A DNA stretch of 64,000 nt from Corynebacterium gottingense (GTDB taxonomy: Bacteria > Actinomycetota > Actinomycetes > Mycobacteriales > Mycobacteriaceae). The stretch is taken from NCBI RefSeq assembly GCF_003693265.1, contig NZ_RDRE01000006.1, positions 62,001 to 126,000 on the forward strand, in the 5' to 3' direction. The notes under the pieces are model-generated. The model was not told the DNA's origin. It worked only from the letters and a program-made list of their open reading frames with translations, and did no database searches. The translations under genes were made by a program, and so were the position numbers. How positions within the stretch are numbered: the stretch's first letter is position 1; every line of letters starts with the position of its first letter. Shown in pieces: positions 24,789 through 33,816 of this stretch.

Positions 24789-26225
24789 GTGTCTTTCGAA
24801 AATATCGAGGACGTAACAAAATTCATTAAGGACGAGGAAGTCGAATTCGTCGACGTCAGGTTCACCGACGTTCCCGGCCGCGAACACCACTTCTCCATCC
24901 CGGCGTCCATGTTTGATGAGGATGTCATTGAAGAGGGCCTCGCATTCGACGGCTCCTCCATCCGCGGCTTCACCACCATTGAAGAGTCCGACATGACGCT
25001 CATGCCGGACCTGGCCACCGCGAAGCTGGACCAGTTCCGCGAGGCGAAGACGCTGAACGTGAAGTTCTTTGTCAACGACCCGTTCACCCACGAGGCCTTC
25101 TCGCGTGACCCGCGTAACGTGGCGCGCAAGGCGGAGGACTACTTGGCGTCGACAGGCATTGCGGACACCTGCAGCTTCGGTGCCGAGGCCGAGTTCTACC
25201 TCTTCGACTCCATCCGCTACGAGGCCGAGGGCCACCGCGCGTTCTACGAGATCGACGCGGAAGAGGGCTGGTGGAACCGCGGCAAGGAATCCGACGCCGA
25301 CGGCAACCCGAACCTGGGCTACAAGAACCGCTACAAGGGCGGCTACTTCCCGGTCCCGCCGTACGACAAGACCGTCGACGTGCGCGACGCGATGGTCCGC
25401 AACCTCGACCAGGCCGGCTTCCACATCGAGCGCTTCCACCGCGAGGTGGGCAACGGCGGCCAGCAGGAGATCAACTACCGCTTCAACACCCTGTTGCACG
25501 CGGCCGATGACCTGCAGGACTTCAAGTACATTGTGAAGAACACGGCGACCCAGTTTGGCAAGGCGGCGACGTTCATGCCGAAGCCGCTGGCCGGCGACAA
25601 TGGCTCGGGCATGCACGCCCACCAGTCTCTGTGGAAGGACGGCGAGCCGCTGTTCTACGACGAGTCGGGCTACGGCGGCCTGTCCGACCTGGCACGCTGG
25701 TACATCGGCGGCATCCTCGAGCACGCTGGCGCCGTGCTCGCGTTTACCAACCCGACGCTGAACTCCTACCACCGCCTGGTCCCGGGCTTCGAGGCGCCGA
25801 TCAACCTGGTGTACTCGCAGCGCAACCGCTCCGCCGCGATCCGCATCCCGATCACCGGCACCAACCCGAAGGCCAAGCGCATTGAGTTCCGCGCGCCGGA
25901 CCCGTCTGGCAACCCCTACTTCGGCTTTGCCGCGATGATGATGGCGGGTATCGACGGCATCAAGAACCGCATCGAGCCGCACGCCCCGGTGGACAAGGAC
26001 CTCTACGAGCTCCCGCCGGAGGAAGCGAAGGAGATCCCGCAGGCACCGACCTCGCTCGAGGCCTCGCTCGCCGCCCTCGAGGCGGACCACGACTTCCTCA
26101 CCGAAGGCGACGTCTTCACCGACGACCTGATCCAGACCTACCTCACGCTCAAGCGCGAGGACGAGATCGCGCCGGCCCAGCTGCGGCCGACGCCGCTCGA
26201 GTTCGAAATGTACTTCGACTGCTAG
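24789..26225 (+). CDS. glnA: Glutamine synthetase type I
   Basis: The 478-residue GS-I subunit makes glutamine from glutamate, ammonia and ATP as a dodecamer. Present are FDGSSIRGF (about 54), the ATP-binding [20 protein letters not shown] (about 262), NRSAAIRIP and [17 protein letters not shown]. The adenylylation tyrosine sits in [11 protein letters not shown] near residue 405, matching regulation by the adenylyltransferase GlnE encoded downstream in this window. The GTG at 24789 is preceded by AAGGAG. A strong terminator follows. Confidence 0.96.
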   Translation: MSFENIEDVTKFIKDEEVEFVDVRFTDVPGREHHFSIPASMFDEDVIEEGLAFDGSSIRGFTTIEESDMTLMPDLATAKLDQFREAKTLNVKFFVNDPFTHEAFSRDPRNVARKAEDYLASTGIADTCSFGAEAEFYLFDSIRYEAEGHRAFYEIDAEEGWWNRGKESDADGNPNLGYKNRYKGGYFPVPPYDKTVDVRDAMVRNLDQAGFHIERFHREVGNGGQQEINYRFNTLLHAADDLQDFKYIVKNTATQFGKAATFMPKPLAGDNGSGMHAHQSLWKDGEPLFYDESGYGGLSDLARWYIGGILEHAGAVLAFTNPTLNSYHRLVPGFEAPINLVYSQRNRSAAIRIPITGTNPKAKRIEFRAPDPSGNPYFGFAAMMMAGIDGIKNRIEPHAPVDKDLYELPPEEAKEIPQAPTSLEASLAALEADHDFLTEGDVFTDDLIQTYLTLKREDEIAPAQLRPTPLEFEMYFDC

Positions 26226-26241
26226 CTCGCGCGCGTCAGTC

Positions 26242-26270
26242 AAAACCCCGAGGGTGTTCCCTCGGGGTTT
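26242..26270. terminator. Terminator after glnA1
   Basis: AAACCCCGAGGG and CCCTCGGGGTTT form a 12-bp stem with a TGTT loop. It ends in T's on the plus strand and abuts the end of the broken AhpD-like gene on the other strand. Confidence 0.88.
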
Positions 26271-26272
26271 AC

Positions 26273-26668
26273 TTATACCCGGATGCCTAGGTCGAAGTCG
26301 CCAACTCCGGAAATGCTGCGCGGGTGAAGACGTGTGGTGATGCCGATCCGATTCCGGAGCTCGTCCGGCACGGACTCCTCCCCGTGGATTCGGGTCACGG
26401 CGTCGGTGAGCTCGAGTGCTGCGCACTCTTCGTCGGAGAATTGCTCCTTGTAGTCGGTCCAGCGCTCGGTGCTGCTGATCTTTTCTTCGCTCCAGCCGTC
26501 CTTCTTCGCATCACGACGGTGCATGGCCAGGCAATACACGCATTGGTTGAGCGCGGAAGCCCGCAGCTGCACCAGGTGCGAATAGCGCTTGTCGACGCGC
26601 TCGGCCTATGTTTCCAGCCCGAGCATTGGCGCGTAGGCGACTTTCGAAATTGGTTTGTGTGCAGTCAT
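26273..26668 (-). pseudogene. Broken AhpD/carboxymuconolactone decarboxylase-like gene
   Basis: Reading from the ATG at 26668 gives MTAHKPISKVAYAPMLGLET, then an in-frame TAG at codon 21 (26606-26608). It continues as AERVDKRYSHLVQLRASALN and the redox motif CVYCLAMH, typical of peroxidase-related AhpD-like proteins. The reading frame downstream is otherwise open. The C-terminus ends in IGITTRLHPRSISGVGDFDLG and lacks the usual AVNAWNR-like end, so the gene looks truncated there too, right at the glnA1 terminator. An internal start could still make a fragment. A sequencing error at the TAG cannot be excluded. Confidence 0.75.
26587..26598 (-). repeat. Dispersed motif, C variant, in AhpD pseudogene
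   Basis: GCTTGTCGACGC, translated in the relic as RVDKR. Confidence 0.65.
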
Positions 26669-26670
26669 AG

Positions 26671-26723
26671 AACGATGCTACGCGGCCCGGACCAAAGTAG
26701 TCCGGGCCGCGAGTGCATCGTTT
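26671..26723 (-). terminator. Long hairpin terminator
   Basis: AACGATGC/GCATCGTT and CGCGGCCCGGAC/GTCCGGGCCGCG pair around CAAAGTA with a small internal mismatch. It lies just downstream of the minus-strand META-domain gene and upstream of the AhpD remnant. Confidence 0.85.
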
Positions 26724-26739
26724 CTCGTGGGTCGCGTTC

Positions 26740-27354
26740 TTAGCCTTCCTGCGGTTCGCTGATCGTGGCCTTCGCCTCGATGAACTCGATCCCGTGGCCC
26801 TGGCTGCCCAGTGCGATGGTGTCGCGGTCCAGGATGTAGACGTCCGGGTTCGCCTGCAGGATGGTCTTCAGATCGTCGGCGGCGGCCATAGCGGCCGGGT
26901 CGCACAGCGCCTGAGTCTCGGCAAGGTCGCCGACGTGCAGCTTGCCCTGCTCGTCGAAGTGGTAGGTGGCGTTGCCGGAGTTGCACCCGTCGCCGTAGGT
27001 CAGGGTGCCGTCCGGGCTGAACTCGATGGTCACGTTCTCGTTGGCCTTCGCCTGCAGCGGGCGCTCGACGGCGGGGCCGCGCAGATGCTCGGGTGCCGGC
27101 TGCGCGTGCTCGGGCAGGGCGGTAATCAGGCCGCCCTGCTCGGCCGGAGCAGCCGGCAGCTGAGCGCTGGAGCCCGGCAGCGCCGGTGCGCCGCCGATGA
27201 GGATGGAGCTGAGCCCCGCAGCACTCTCGACGATCGCGGGGTCAGACGACAGCCCCTGCGGCAGCTCCTGTGCGTTGGCGGTGCCGGTGGCGCCACCCAT
27301 CAGGGCAACGGCAATGGTTGCGGTGGACAGTTTCTTCATGATCTTGGAAACCAT
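26740..27354 (-). CDS. Secreted META-domain (HslJ-like) protein, copy 1
   Basis: The 204-residue protein has a signal peptide (MKKLSTATIAVALMGGATGTANA), a Pro/Ala-rich linker, and a C-terminal META domain: VTIEFSPDGTLTYGDGCNSGNATY, a second cysteine in ETQALCDPA and ILQANPDVYILDRDTIALGS. The GCN and second C are the usual family cysteines and may form a disulfide outside the cell. The role of these domains is not established; HslJ is linked to heat and novobiocin resistance in E. coli. A second start codon lies 15 bp inside. A paralogue is encoded at 28269-28871. Confidence 0.8.
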   Translation of the reverse strand: MVSKIMKKLSTATIAVALMGGATGTANAQELPQGLSSDPAIVESAAGLSSILIGGAPALPGSSAQLPAAPAEQGGLITALPEHAQPAPEHLRGPAVERPLQAKANENVTIEFSPDGTLTYGDGCNSGNATYHFDEQGKLHVGDLAETQALCDPAAMAAADDLKTILQANPDVYILDRDTIALGSQGHGIEFIEAKATISEPQEG

Positions 27355-27514
27355 GGCCCTCAACCTACCGAGCAAAACCGCCAAATCAACCACCTTGAGA
27401 GAACTAGAACGGTATCTCCAGGGCACTCCTAAACGCGGCGGTCGAAGCTGAAAGTCGCATGAAAGTTGGTGCAATCAGTTGATAACCCGTTGTGTTTATG
27501 CAACACTCTGAGTC

Positions 27515-27775
27515 ATGTCCCCAAAGAAAAGACCTGTGGATCCGATCTTTAACCGTATCCGCGTGCTGCGCACCGAACGGGACATGTCGCGCGGGCAACT
27601 CGCGGAAGCGGTTGAAGTCAATCCACAAACCATCGGAGCGCTCGAGCGCGGCGACCACTACCCCAGCCTCGACCTCGCATTCAAAATCTGCGACGTCTTC
27701 GGGCTGCCGGTGGAAGCCGTGTTCTCCCGTACCGAGTTCACGCCAATGTCAACCGAGATCTACCGCACACCCTAA
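27515..27775 (+). CDS. XRE-family helix-turn-helix regulator
   Basis: The 86-residue protein is almost entirely a Cro/CI-type helix-turn-helix: RIRVLRTERDMSRGQLAEAV, then NPQTIGALERGDHYPSLDLA as recognition region, ending in CDVFGLPVEAVFSR. Small regulators of this exact form are typically paired with a DUF2178-type membrane protein, which follows here after 19 bp. GTTG-N8-CAAC (about 27489-27504) lies just upstream of the start and could be an autoregulatory operator. Target genes unknown. Confidence 0.88.
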   Translation: MSPKKRPVDPIFNRIRVLRTERDMSRGQLAEAVEVNPQTIGALERGDHYPSLDLAFKICDVFGLPVEAVFSRTEFTPMSTEIYRTP

Positions 27776-27794
27776 AACCCCGAAAGGACTCCCC

Positions 27795-28268
27795 ATGGCA
27801 CCGAAAGATGTTCACGCGATCGTCGTGAAGCGAAATCGGCTCACTCTGGCCACCGACGTCGGAATCGCGATCGTGCTGCTCGCTGCGGTCCTCCAATTTT
27901 TCAACCCCACTGTGTCCACTGCGCTGTGGCTCGGTGGGGGTGCGCTCGCCGCGGTCGGAATCTTGCTGCTTCGCAAATCCATCGGCGGGGCCGACATGCC
28001 GCGCGCCGAGCTCGACGAGTACGAGACCCAGCGGCACATCGAGGCTCGCGACGAGGGACTAAGCTGGTCCATCTTCTCCTCAACCGCCATGTTTGTCCTG
28101 GCAGGATTCCTGGCGCTCGCGACGCGCTTCGGATTCGAACCGTCAAGCCTGGACGTGGCGCTGTTCTTTGCCAAACTGCTCTTCTGCCAGATGCTCTGGA
28201 TCCCGTTCGTGGTGGCGCGCTCACTGGCGGGCAAGATCAACCGCGACGCGCTCATCGCCGCCGAGTAA
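27795..28268 (+). CDS. DUF2178-like four-helix membrane protein
   Basis: The 157-residue protein has two pairs of hydrophobic helices (about 20-62 and 95-145) separated by a charged loop (ADMPRAELDEYETQRHIEARDEG). It matches proteins usually encoded with a small XRE regulator. AAAGGA precedes the ATG at 27795. It probably forms a two-gene operon with the regulator and ends directly against the stop of the convergent META gene, with no bases between. Function unknown; membrane-stress sensing is a guess. Confidence 0.8.
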   Translation: MAPKDVHAIVVKRNRLTLATDVGIAIVLLAAVLQFFNPTVSTALWLGGGALAAVGILLLRKSIGGADMPRAELDEYETQRHIEARDEGLSWSIFSSTAMFVLAGFLALATRFGFEPSSLDVALFFAKLLFCQMLWIPFVVARSLAGKINRDALIAAE

Positions 28269-28871
28269 CTACTGCGCGGCGGCCTTGGTGAACTCGATCG
28301 CCTTCGCCTGGCTCCCGAGCGCGACGCCACCGTTAACCTGGTACACGGCCGGGGCGGACTGCAGCACCGACTTCAGCGCGGCGGCGTTGTTCATCGTCGC
28401 GGAATCGCACATGACGCGGGTCTCCGAAAGGCCGCTGACGTGCAGAGAGCCGACGTCGTCGATGGTGTACAGGCCGTTGCCGGAGTTGCAGCCGTCGCTG
28501 TAGGTGAGCGTGCCGTCGGCGCGCAGCTCCACAGTCATCGCCTGGCTCTGCTTCGCCTCGAGCAGCCCGGTCACCGCGCGCTGCGCCTGCGACTTGGGCA
28601 ACGGCTGCGCGTCGGCGGGCAGGGTGGTCACGACGGAAGACTGCGACGCGCGCTGCTCCGCCGCCTTCCCGCTCGCGCCGCCAAGCACGGTGGCGTTGAG
28701 CTCGCCAAGCCGGTCGGTATCGACATAGTCGGTCACGTTCAGGCTTGCGACGCTCGGCACAGACGACAGGTCCTGCGCCCCCGCCGTACCAGCGCCGCTG
28801 AGCGCCAGCGCGCCGATCGCCGCCGCGGCAGCCGTCTTGGTGGTCAATTTCCGTACGATCTGGTTAGCCAT
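28269..28871 (-). CDS. Secreted META-domain (HslJ-like) protein, copy 2
   Basis: The 200-residue protein is organised like copy 1: signal peptide ending near GTAGA, a low-complexity linker, then VELRADGTLTYSDGCNSGNG, a cysteine in ETRVMCDSAT and VLQSAPAVYQVNGGVALGSQ. The two copies share the domain words DGTLTY-DGCNSGN, L-VSGLSET/L-VGDLAET and ALGSQ, but their linkers differ, so the duplication is not recent. The ATG at 28871 was chosen because a typical Sec signal follows. Confidence 0.8.
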   Translation of the reverse strand: MANQIVRKLTTKTAAAAAIGALALSGAGTAGAQDLSSVPSVASLNVTDYVDTDRLGELNATVLGGASGKAAEQRASQSSVVTTLPADAQPLPKSQAQRAVTGLLEAKQSQAMTVELRADGTLTYSDGCNSGNGLYTIDDVGSLHVSGLSETRVMCDSATMNNAAALKSVLQSAPAVYQVNGGVALGSQAKAIEFTKAAAQ

Positions 28872-29026
28872 GCGGACCAACGTACCGGCGCCCCGGCGCG
28901 ATCTCCCTTGAAACGAACACGTCTTATGAAAGCGTTACGGTCCTGCCAACGCGCACCAAGGTCGAGTGTGGGGTGGTCTTTGCTACGCTTGAGGGACTTT
29001 TTACGCTACGCCGATAAGGAGCCCCC

Positions 29027-29305
29027 ATGCCGTTCCGTTTCCGCCGCTCCAAGAAGTTCGGGCCGTTCCGGTTCACGATGTCCGGATCCGGCCTCTCCGC
29101 GTCCGTCGGCTCGGGCCCGTTCCGCTACACGTTCAACTCCAACGGCGGCCGCACGCGCACGATGCGCACCGGTATCCCGGGCTTGCGCTACGAGGAGCGC
29201 GACACCCCGAACCAGGTGCGCAGGAAGAAGCGCGCGAAGCAGCAGCGCAAGCAGGTTGGTAAGGAGCAGGCTAGCTTCGACGAGATTTCGCAGCAGTACC
29301 GCTAG
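29027..29305 (+). CDS. DUF4236 protein
   Basis: The 92-residue protein opens MPFRFRRSKKFGPFRFTMSG, then GSGLSASVGSGPFRYTFNSN and TGIPGLRYEER, the DUF4236 pattern of repeated short beta strands. A Lys/Arg/Gln-rich tail follows. Function unknown. AAGGAG lies 9 bp before the ATG. The 3' end overlaps the convergent CPBP gene by 35 bp. Confidence 0.85.
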   Translation: MPFRFRRSKKFGPFRFTMSGSGLSASVGSGPFRYTFNSNGGRTRTMRTGIPGLRYEERDTPNQVRRKKRAKQQRKQVGKEQASFDEISQQYR

Positions 29306-30125
29306 CCACCAGCCACCAAATCGCGGCGGTGGCGAGCACGGTCGCGCCTATCGACGCCACCGCATCCCCCACCGTCGCCTCAGCCAAGCCCGCAACGGGC
29401 ACGTGGAAGGGATCCGGTAGGATCGCGAGCGTGTTCGCCACGGCGTGCACCGCCAACGACGCCTCGAGCCCGCCCGTTGCCCACGTGAGGAACGCGCCGC
29501 AGAGCGCGAACGTCGCGACGCTGAGCTGGCCTCGCCAGCCGTAGTCGTGGACGGAGACGAACATGAACGCGGGGACGAGGTAGGCCACCCACGGCGAGCG
29601 GGTCCACTGCCCTACTGCCTGCACCAGCGAGCCGCGAAACACCAGCTCTTCCGACAGCGCCTGCAGCGGGATGAGCGCGACGAGGATGCACAACGCACCG
29701 AAGTTCTCTGCGGTGAACGCACCGTCCGCGGGTTCGCTCCGCCACAGCGTGTACGCCAGCTCCGCACCGAACGCGACGAGCGCCGGCACCAGCGCGATGC
29801 CGAAGATACGCCACCGGAAGCGGCGCTCCACCGACCACAGCACGGCCGGGCGCCGGCCCCGCAACCACGCGGCGATGAACGCCGCGGGGATCGTCGCGCC
29901 CTCTATTGACCCCGCCGCGAGCGCGAGCCAAGGCGTGTCCACGAACTCGAACTCGCCCATCGCCTTGACCGACGGGTCGAAGAACTGATCCGCCGCGCTG
30001 AAGAGCGCGAGCATCGCGGCGAAGATGCCGAAGAAGAGTATGAGGACGACGACGAGCTCGAGAAGCGGACGCCACCAGGCAACGCGCGGCGCACCGTCGC
30101 GGCCGAGCAAATGATAGGAACCCAT
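29271..30125 (-). CDS. CPBP-family intramembrane metalloprotease homologue
   Basis: The 284-residue membrane protein has about seven helices. The CPBP signatures are visible: LSEELVFRGSL near residue 162 with the paired glutamates and arginine, FMFVSVHDYGWRG near 190 with the histidine, and LAVHAVANTLAIL near 225. These residues form the glutamic-type or metal site of the Rce1/CAAX-like family. Bacterial members are implicated in peptide processing and bacteriocin immunity; the substrate here is unknown. Confidence 0.85.
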   Translation of the reverse strand: MGSYHLLGRDGAPRVAWWRPLLELVVVLILFFGIFAAMLALFSAADQFFDPSVKAMGEFEFVDTPWLALAAGSIEGATIPAAFIAAWLRGRRPAVLWSVERRFRWRIFGIALVPALVAFGAELAYTLWRSEPADGAFTAENFGALCILVALIPLQALSEELVFRGSLVQAVGQWTRSPWVAYLVPAFMFVSVHDYGWRGQLSVATFALCGAFLTWATGGLEASLAVHAVANTLAILPDPFHVPVAGLAEATVGDAVASIGATVLATAAIWWLVASGTAAKSRRS

Positions 30126-30193
30126 GCCTTCAAGATACGCCGCTGGGGTGGGGTAACGTGGCGTCGTGAAGCAATAGGGATTACCATAAGCCC

Positions 30194-31123
30194 GTGACTG
30201 ACAAATTTCGCCAACTCCCGCCCCCGGGCCCCGCGTGGGGCGGCAGCCTCATGGGCACCTCGATCGTCGCGCGCCTGCTCGTCGAGGAAGACCTCCTCCT
30301 CCTCGCCGGCATCTTCGCCGCCATCGCGTGCGTGATCCTCGTCGTGCTCACCGTAGGCTTTGCGCGCTACCGCCAGCCCAGCTTCGAGCGCACCACGATG
30401 GCCGAGTGGTCGATGTACTTTATCGGCATCCTCGCGCTCGGCGCCGCGCTGTCCGGGCTCACCGGCGACGGCGTGTACAGGCTCATCGGCTTCTGGATCG
30501 GCGGCCCAGTCACCGTCATCACCTGGGCGATCCAGCTCACGCGATTCGACGGCCAGCCCCGGTTCACCTGGGGCCTGCCGCTGGTCGGGCCGATGATTTC
30601 CGCGTCCGTCTCCGGCTGGCTCGCGCACGACTACGGCCCGCTCTACCACGTGATGGGCACCGCCCTGTTTGTCATGTCGCTGCTTACCGCGGTGCCGACA
30701 TTCGCCCGCGTCTACTGGGCCGCCTGGCACGGGCGCGTTGACTTCGAGGGCGCGAAGTCCGCCACCGCGTGGGTGCCACTCGGCGTGGTCGGGCAATCCA
30801 CCACCGCGATGCAGATCCTCTTCCCGGGCACGGTCTCCATCTACTACGGCCTGGTCGCGCTGATCATCGCGATCCCGCTCGCGATCTACGCCATGATCAC
30901 CTTCTACCCCAACGCCGCGCGCTGGGTGCCGTACTCGCCGGCATGGTGGTCGTGTACCTTCCCGCCGGGCACCGTCAGCATGGGCGGACACCAGATGGCG
31001 ATGGTCAGCGGGTCGCAGTGGCTGGACGCGATCGCACTGAGCATCCCGGTGCTGCTCGTCGCGCACTGGGCGCTGTGCTCGAGCCGGTTCGTCAGTTGGG
31101 TGGCGGAGGGGCGCACGAGCTAG
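30194..31123 (+). CDS. TDT-family (TehA/SSU1-like) transporter
   Basis: The 309-residue membrane protein has roughly nine helices and TDT motifs: PPGPAWGGSLMGTSI at residues 9-23, and WWSCTFPPGTVSMGG near 253. Family members move tellurite, sulfite or C4-dicarboxylates; the substrate cannot be read from sequence. The GTG start follows TACCAT closely with no Shine-Dalgarno sequence, suggesting a leaderless transcript. Its stop codon shares the 4-bp CTAG with the stop of the convergent reductase gene. Confidence 0.8.
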   Translation: MTDKFRQLPPPGPAWGGSLMGTSIVARLLVEEDLLLLAGIFAAIACVILVVLTVGFARYRQPSFERTTMAEWSMYFIGILALGAALSGLTGDGVYRLIGFWIGGPVTVITWAIQLTRFDGQPRFTWGLPLVGPMISASVSGWLAHDYGPLYHVMGTALFVMSLLTAVPTFARVYWAAWHGRVDFEGAKSATAWVPLGVVGQSTTAMQILFPGTVSIYYGLVALIIAIPLAIYAMITFYPNAARWVPYSPAWWSCTFPPGTVSMGGHQMAMVSGSQWLDAIALSIPVLLVAHWALCSSRFVSWVAEGRTS

Positions 31124-32046
31124 GCGCGCACCGCGAGCACCGCGTAGGTGTAATCCAGCAGCGGGGTGGGCACGCCCGCGGCGGCGGCCTGCCGACGGAT
31201 CGCGCCGACTTGCGCGTCGAGCTCGCTGGGCAGTCCGTCCGCGATGTCGCGCTGCATCGAGCTCGTCGCGCCCGCGTACTGCTGGTCCGCAAACGCGAGG
31301 GTTTGCGAGACCGCGTCCGCCGGCAGCCGCACGCCAAGCCCGCGGGCTGCGGCCTCGACTTCTTTCATCAGGGCGCGGAGTTGGGGGCGCAAAGCGTCGC
31401 GAAGCACGCCCATCGGCACGCCGGCCACCGCGCCGAGCGCGCCCGTCGTGGTGACAAACATGGCTTTTGACCACACGTCCGTAAGCACGTCGCCCGGCGC
31501 GTACAGCTCGCCGCCGATCCCCGCCTCATCCAGCGCCGCGCGGAACGTCCGGGCAGTTTCGCTTATCGACGCCCCCGCCACCGGCCCAAAGCTCAACGCC
31601 AAAGGCCCGGGATTGAGCACGATCTCTGCCGGCCCGACACGCGTGGCGTAGCAGCGGGCCACCCCGGCGAGGACCCGGTCGGCGCCGAAAATGCGCGCGG
31701 CGGTGTCGTGGATTTCGACCGAGTTCTGCGTCGTGACGATGGGCACGCCGCCGAGCTGCCGCGCGTCCGCGAGGTCCGCGAACGTCGGGTTATCCGGCAG
31801 CGCCTTCGTGGCGACAACCACGATGTCCGCCCCGCCCATCAGGTCCGCGGCCTCCCCGGCGTGCTCCGCCGCGTGGACCCGGACGGCGCGCGCCGGCTCG
31901 TCGCCGCGGCTGAGCAGCACGCCGCGCTGCCTGAGCGCCGCGAGCGTCTCCCCGCGCGCGACAAACGACACCTCGTGACCAGCCTCTGCGAGCACGCCGC
32001 CGAAGTACCCGCCGATCGCGCCCGCACCAATGCACACCACCTTCAT
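31120..32046 (-). CDS. 2-dehydropantoate 2-reductase-like oxidoreductase
   Basis: The 308-residue protein starts at the ATG at 32046 with a dinucleotide-binding GAGAIGGYFGG (residues 7-17). KALP near 92, TTQNSVEI near 110 and a C-terminal ApbA/PanE domain (SKAMFVTTTGALGAV near 194) follow. PanE reduces ketopantoate to pantoate with NADPH for CoA synthesis. Divergent PanE-like proteins have other substrates, so the role is provisional. An exact dispersed motif at 31561 encodes GASISETA with the rare ATA codon. Confidence 0.82.
   Translation of the reverse strand: MKVVCIGAGAIGGYFGGVLAEAGHEVSFVARGETLAALRQRGVLLSRGDEPARAVRVHAAEHAGEAADLMGGADIVVVATKALPDNPTFADLADARQLGGVPIVTTQNSVEIHDTAARIFGADRVLAGVARCYATRVGPAEIVLNPGPLALSFGPVAGASISETARTFRAALDEAGIGGELYAPGDVLTDVWSKAMFVTTTGALGAVAGVPMGVLRDALRPQLRALMKEVEAAARGLGVRLPADAVSQTLAFADQQYAGATSSMQRDIADGLPSELDAQVGAIRRQAAAAGVPTPLLDYTYAVLAVRA
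31561..31573 (-). repeat. Dispersed motif, exact, in panE-like gene
   Basis: GCTTATCGACGCC followed by CCCGCC; the gene reads it as GASIS with ATA. Confidence 0.85.
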
Positions 32047-32086
32047 GGTGCACAGTCTATCCGCGCGCACGCCGCCGCGTGCGCCT

Positions 32087-33219
32087 TTACTCCGGCGGCG
32101 ACGGCCCCGCGTAGGTGGGCTCACCGGCCGGCGCGCCCTGGGCCGGCCCGCCGATCACGGCGCCGGTATCGGCGTAGGCCCGGCCGGTGAAGCGCGGCGC
32201 GGCGTACTTCGGACCGACCCACGCGATGCGCCCGTCGATGCGGGTCATGCGGCCGCGCTTCGGGTCGCCGTTGACGGCATTGTGGTGCGGGCACAGCCAG
32301 CACATGTTCGCCGGGGTGGTCTCTCCCCCGTGCGCGTACTCGGTGAGGTGGTGGGCCTGGCACTTGGAAATCGGCGCGTTGCAGTCAGGCCAGCAGCACG
32401 TCGGCGAGTCCACCTCCAACGCGAGCCGCTGCACCCGGGACGCGAGGCGCATGCGGTGGGTGTTGATCGGGCCAAGGTGCTCCGCGGCGAGCGTGATGTA
32501 GCCGTCCGGCAGGATCCGGCGCTTGAGCAACTGGCTGGTGGTCATGCGGACCCCGGTGTTGGTGACGACGACCGGCTCGGTGTCGTCGCTGTCGTCGGTG
32601 CCTGCGAGTACGTGGTCGATGTCCTTGTCGGTGACAATGGCGTGCACCGCCACCGGTGCCTGCACGATGCGCCGGTTGTTGACAATCCAGTCAATCGCAT
32701 CGATAGGCTTGCCCCGCTCGTCGGGCGTTTCGAACGTGGTGACCACGTCCTGCAGTCGGTTGGTAGGGCCGGTGAGCCGGATGATGAACTTGTCGTTTTT
32801 CATGTCGCGCTGGATCCGCACCCCGTCCTCGGGCACGCGCGGCGCGATGAAGTCCTTGCGCAGCCGGGCGGCCTTCTTTGCGATGGTGGCGGTGTCCCCC
32901 TGCGCGGCGCACAGCTCGGCGGTGTATTCCCAACGCTTGGTCGGGTTGCTGATGCGGCGAGCGGTGCGCTCGATCAGCTCCAGCGTTTCAATGCAGTGAC
33001 TGTTGGCTTCCGCCGCGGAGCGTGCCTCGGCCTGGTAGCGCGAGTGGCTGGTCGGCCGAAAGAACCGCCGCGCGAGCCGCACCAGCGTATCCGCGTAGTC
33101 CTCAGCCGCGCCCATCCCCACCAGCGCGGGCGCGTCGAGCCCGGCCTCGTCGACGAGCCGGAGCGTGGCAATACCCCCAGCGCGGAAGGCCAAAAAGGCC
33201 CGTAGTTGTTCCTCCCCCA
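32087..33219 (-). CDS. DUF222/HNH endonuclease domain protein
   Basis: The 377-residue protein from the ATG at 33219 has an N-terminal DUF222-like helical region (about 1-150) and a C-terminal HNH nuclease zinc site: CCWPDCNAPISKCQAHHLTE near 283-302, GGETTPANMCWLCPHHNAV after it. The HH and N/H catalytic residues are intact. Proteins of this type are abundant and repeated in actinobacterial genomes (the 13E12 family of M. tuberculosis) and suspected to be mobile or defence-related. I see no terminal repeats here. The function is not established. Confidence 0.83.
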
Positions 33220-33231
33220 TAGGCCCACAAC

Positions 33232-33816
33232 CTAGCCCACCCCCACGCACCCCGCAACCGCAAGGTTGAGATCCACCGCGATCCCACCGACGCGCCCGCG
33301 GGACGTGAACTGCCACACCTGCGGTGCCGGGAACCCGAGCGGCCGCGGCCACGGCCCGAGGCGCGCGGGGTCGGTCACGGAGTTGTCGCCCCACTGCGCC
33401 AGCCACAGGGCCCCGAACTCCGCCGGGTTGGCAAGGCGCATGTGGCGTCGCCAGTAGCGGGCGGTGGTGTAGACGCCGGCGACGGGGACGCCTGCGGCGC
33501 GGAAGGCGGTGTCGGCGGCGCGGACGTCGGCAAGCGAAAGCCCCGCGGGTGACTCCACGTCGAGCCACATCGGCAGCCGCCTCCCGCCCAACACGTCGAG
33601 GGCGGCGCCGACCTGCTCGGCGACGGTCGTGCCCTCCGACGGGCTGCGCAGGTAGTGGTAGGTGGACAGGGAGCAGTGGGACGAGTGGGCGTCGAGAAGC
33701 AATTGCTCGAAGCACGGGTCCTGGTAGGTGCCGTCGGTGGTGCGCAGGACCGCGAAGTCGAAGCCGGCGAAGTCGAGGCCGGCCTGGTACTCGGAGCAAT
33801 CGACGCCGAGCCTCAC
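33232..33816 (-). CDS. GH25-like lysozyme/muramidase
   Basis: The 194-residue protein matches the glycoside hydrolase 25 fold: GVDCSEYQAGLDFAGFDFAV with the first acidic residue, TDGTYQDPCFEQLL, STYHYLRSPSEG, and the catalytic MWLDVESP near residue 95. The end (PQVWQFTSRGRVGGIAVDLN) completes the barrel. GH25 enzymes cut the muramic acid bonds of peptidoglycan. No signal peptide is visible, so secretion or release is unclear. The GTG at 33816 overlaps the stop of the NUDIX gene as GTGA, indicating translational coupling. Confidence 0.82.
   Translation of the reverse strand: MRLGVDCSEYQAGLDFAGFDFAVLRTTDGTYQDPCFEQLLLDAHSSHCSLSTYHYLRSPSEGTTVAEQVGAALDVLGGRRLPMWLDVESPAGLSLADVRAADTAFRAAGVPVAGVYTTARYWRRHMRLANPAEFGALWLAQWGDNSVTDPARLGPWPRPLGFPAPQVWQFTSRGRVGGIAVDLNLAVAGCVGVG

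Noticed and set aside
32087..33219. HNH/DUF222 gene as an intact mobile element
   Set aside because: No inverted or direct terminal repeats are seen at its borders.
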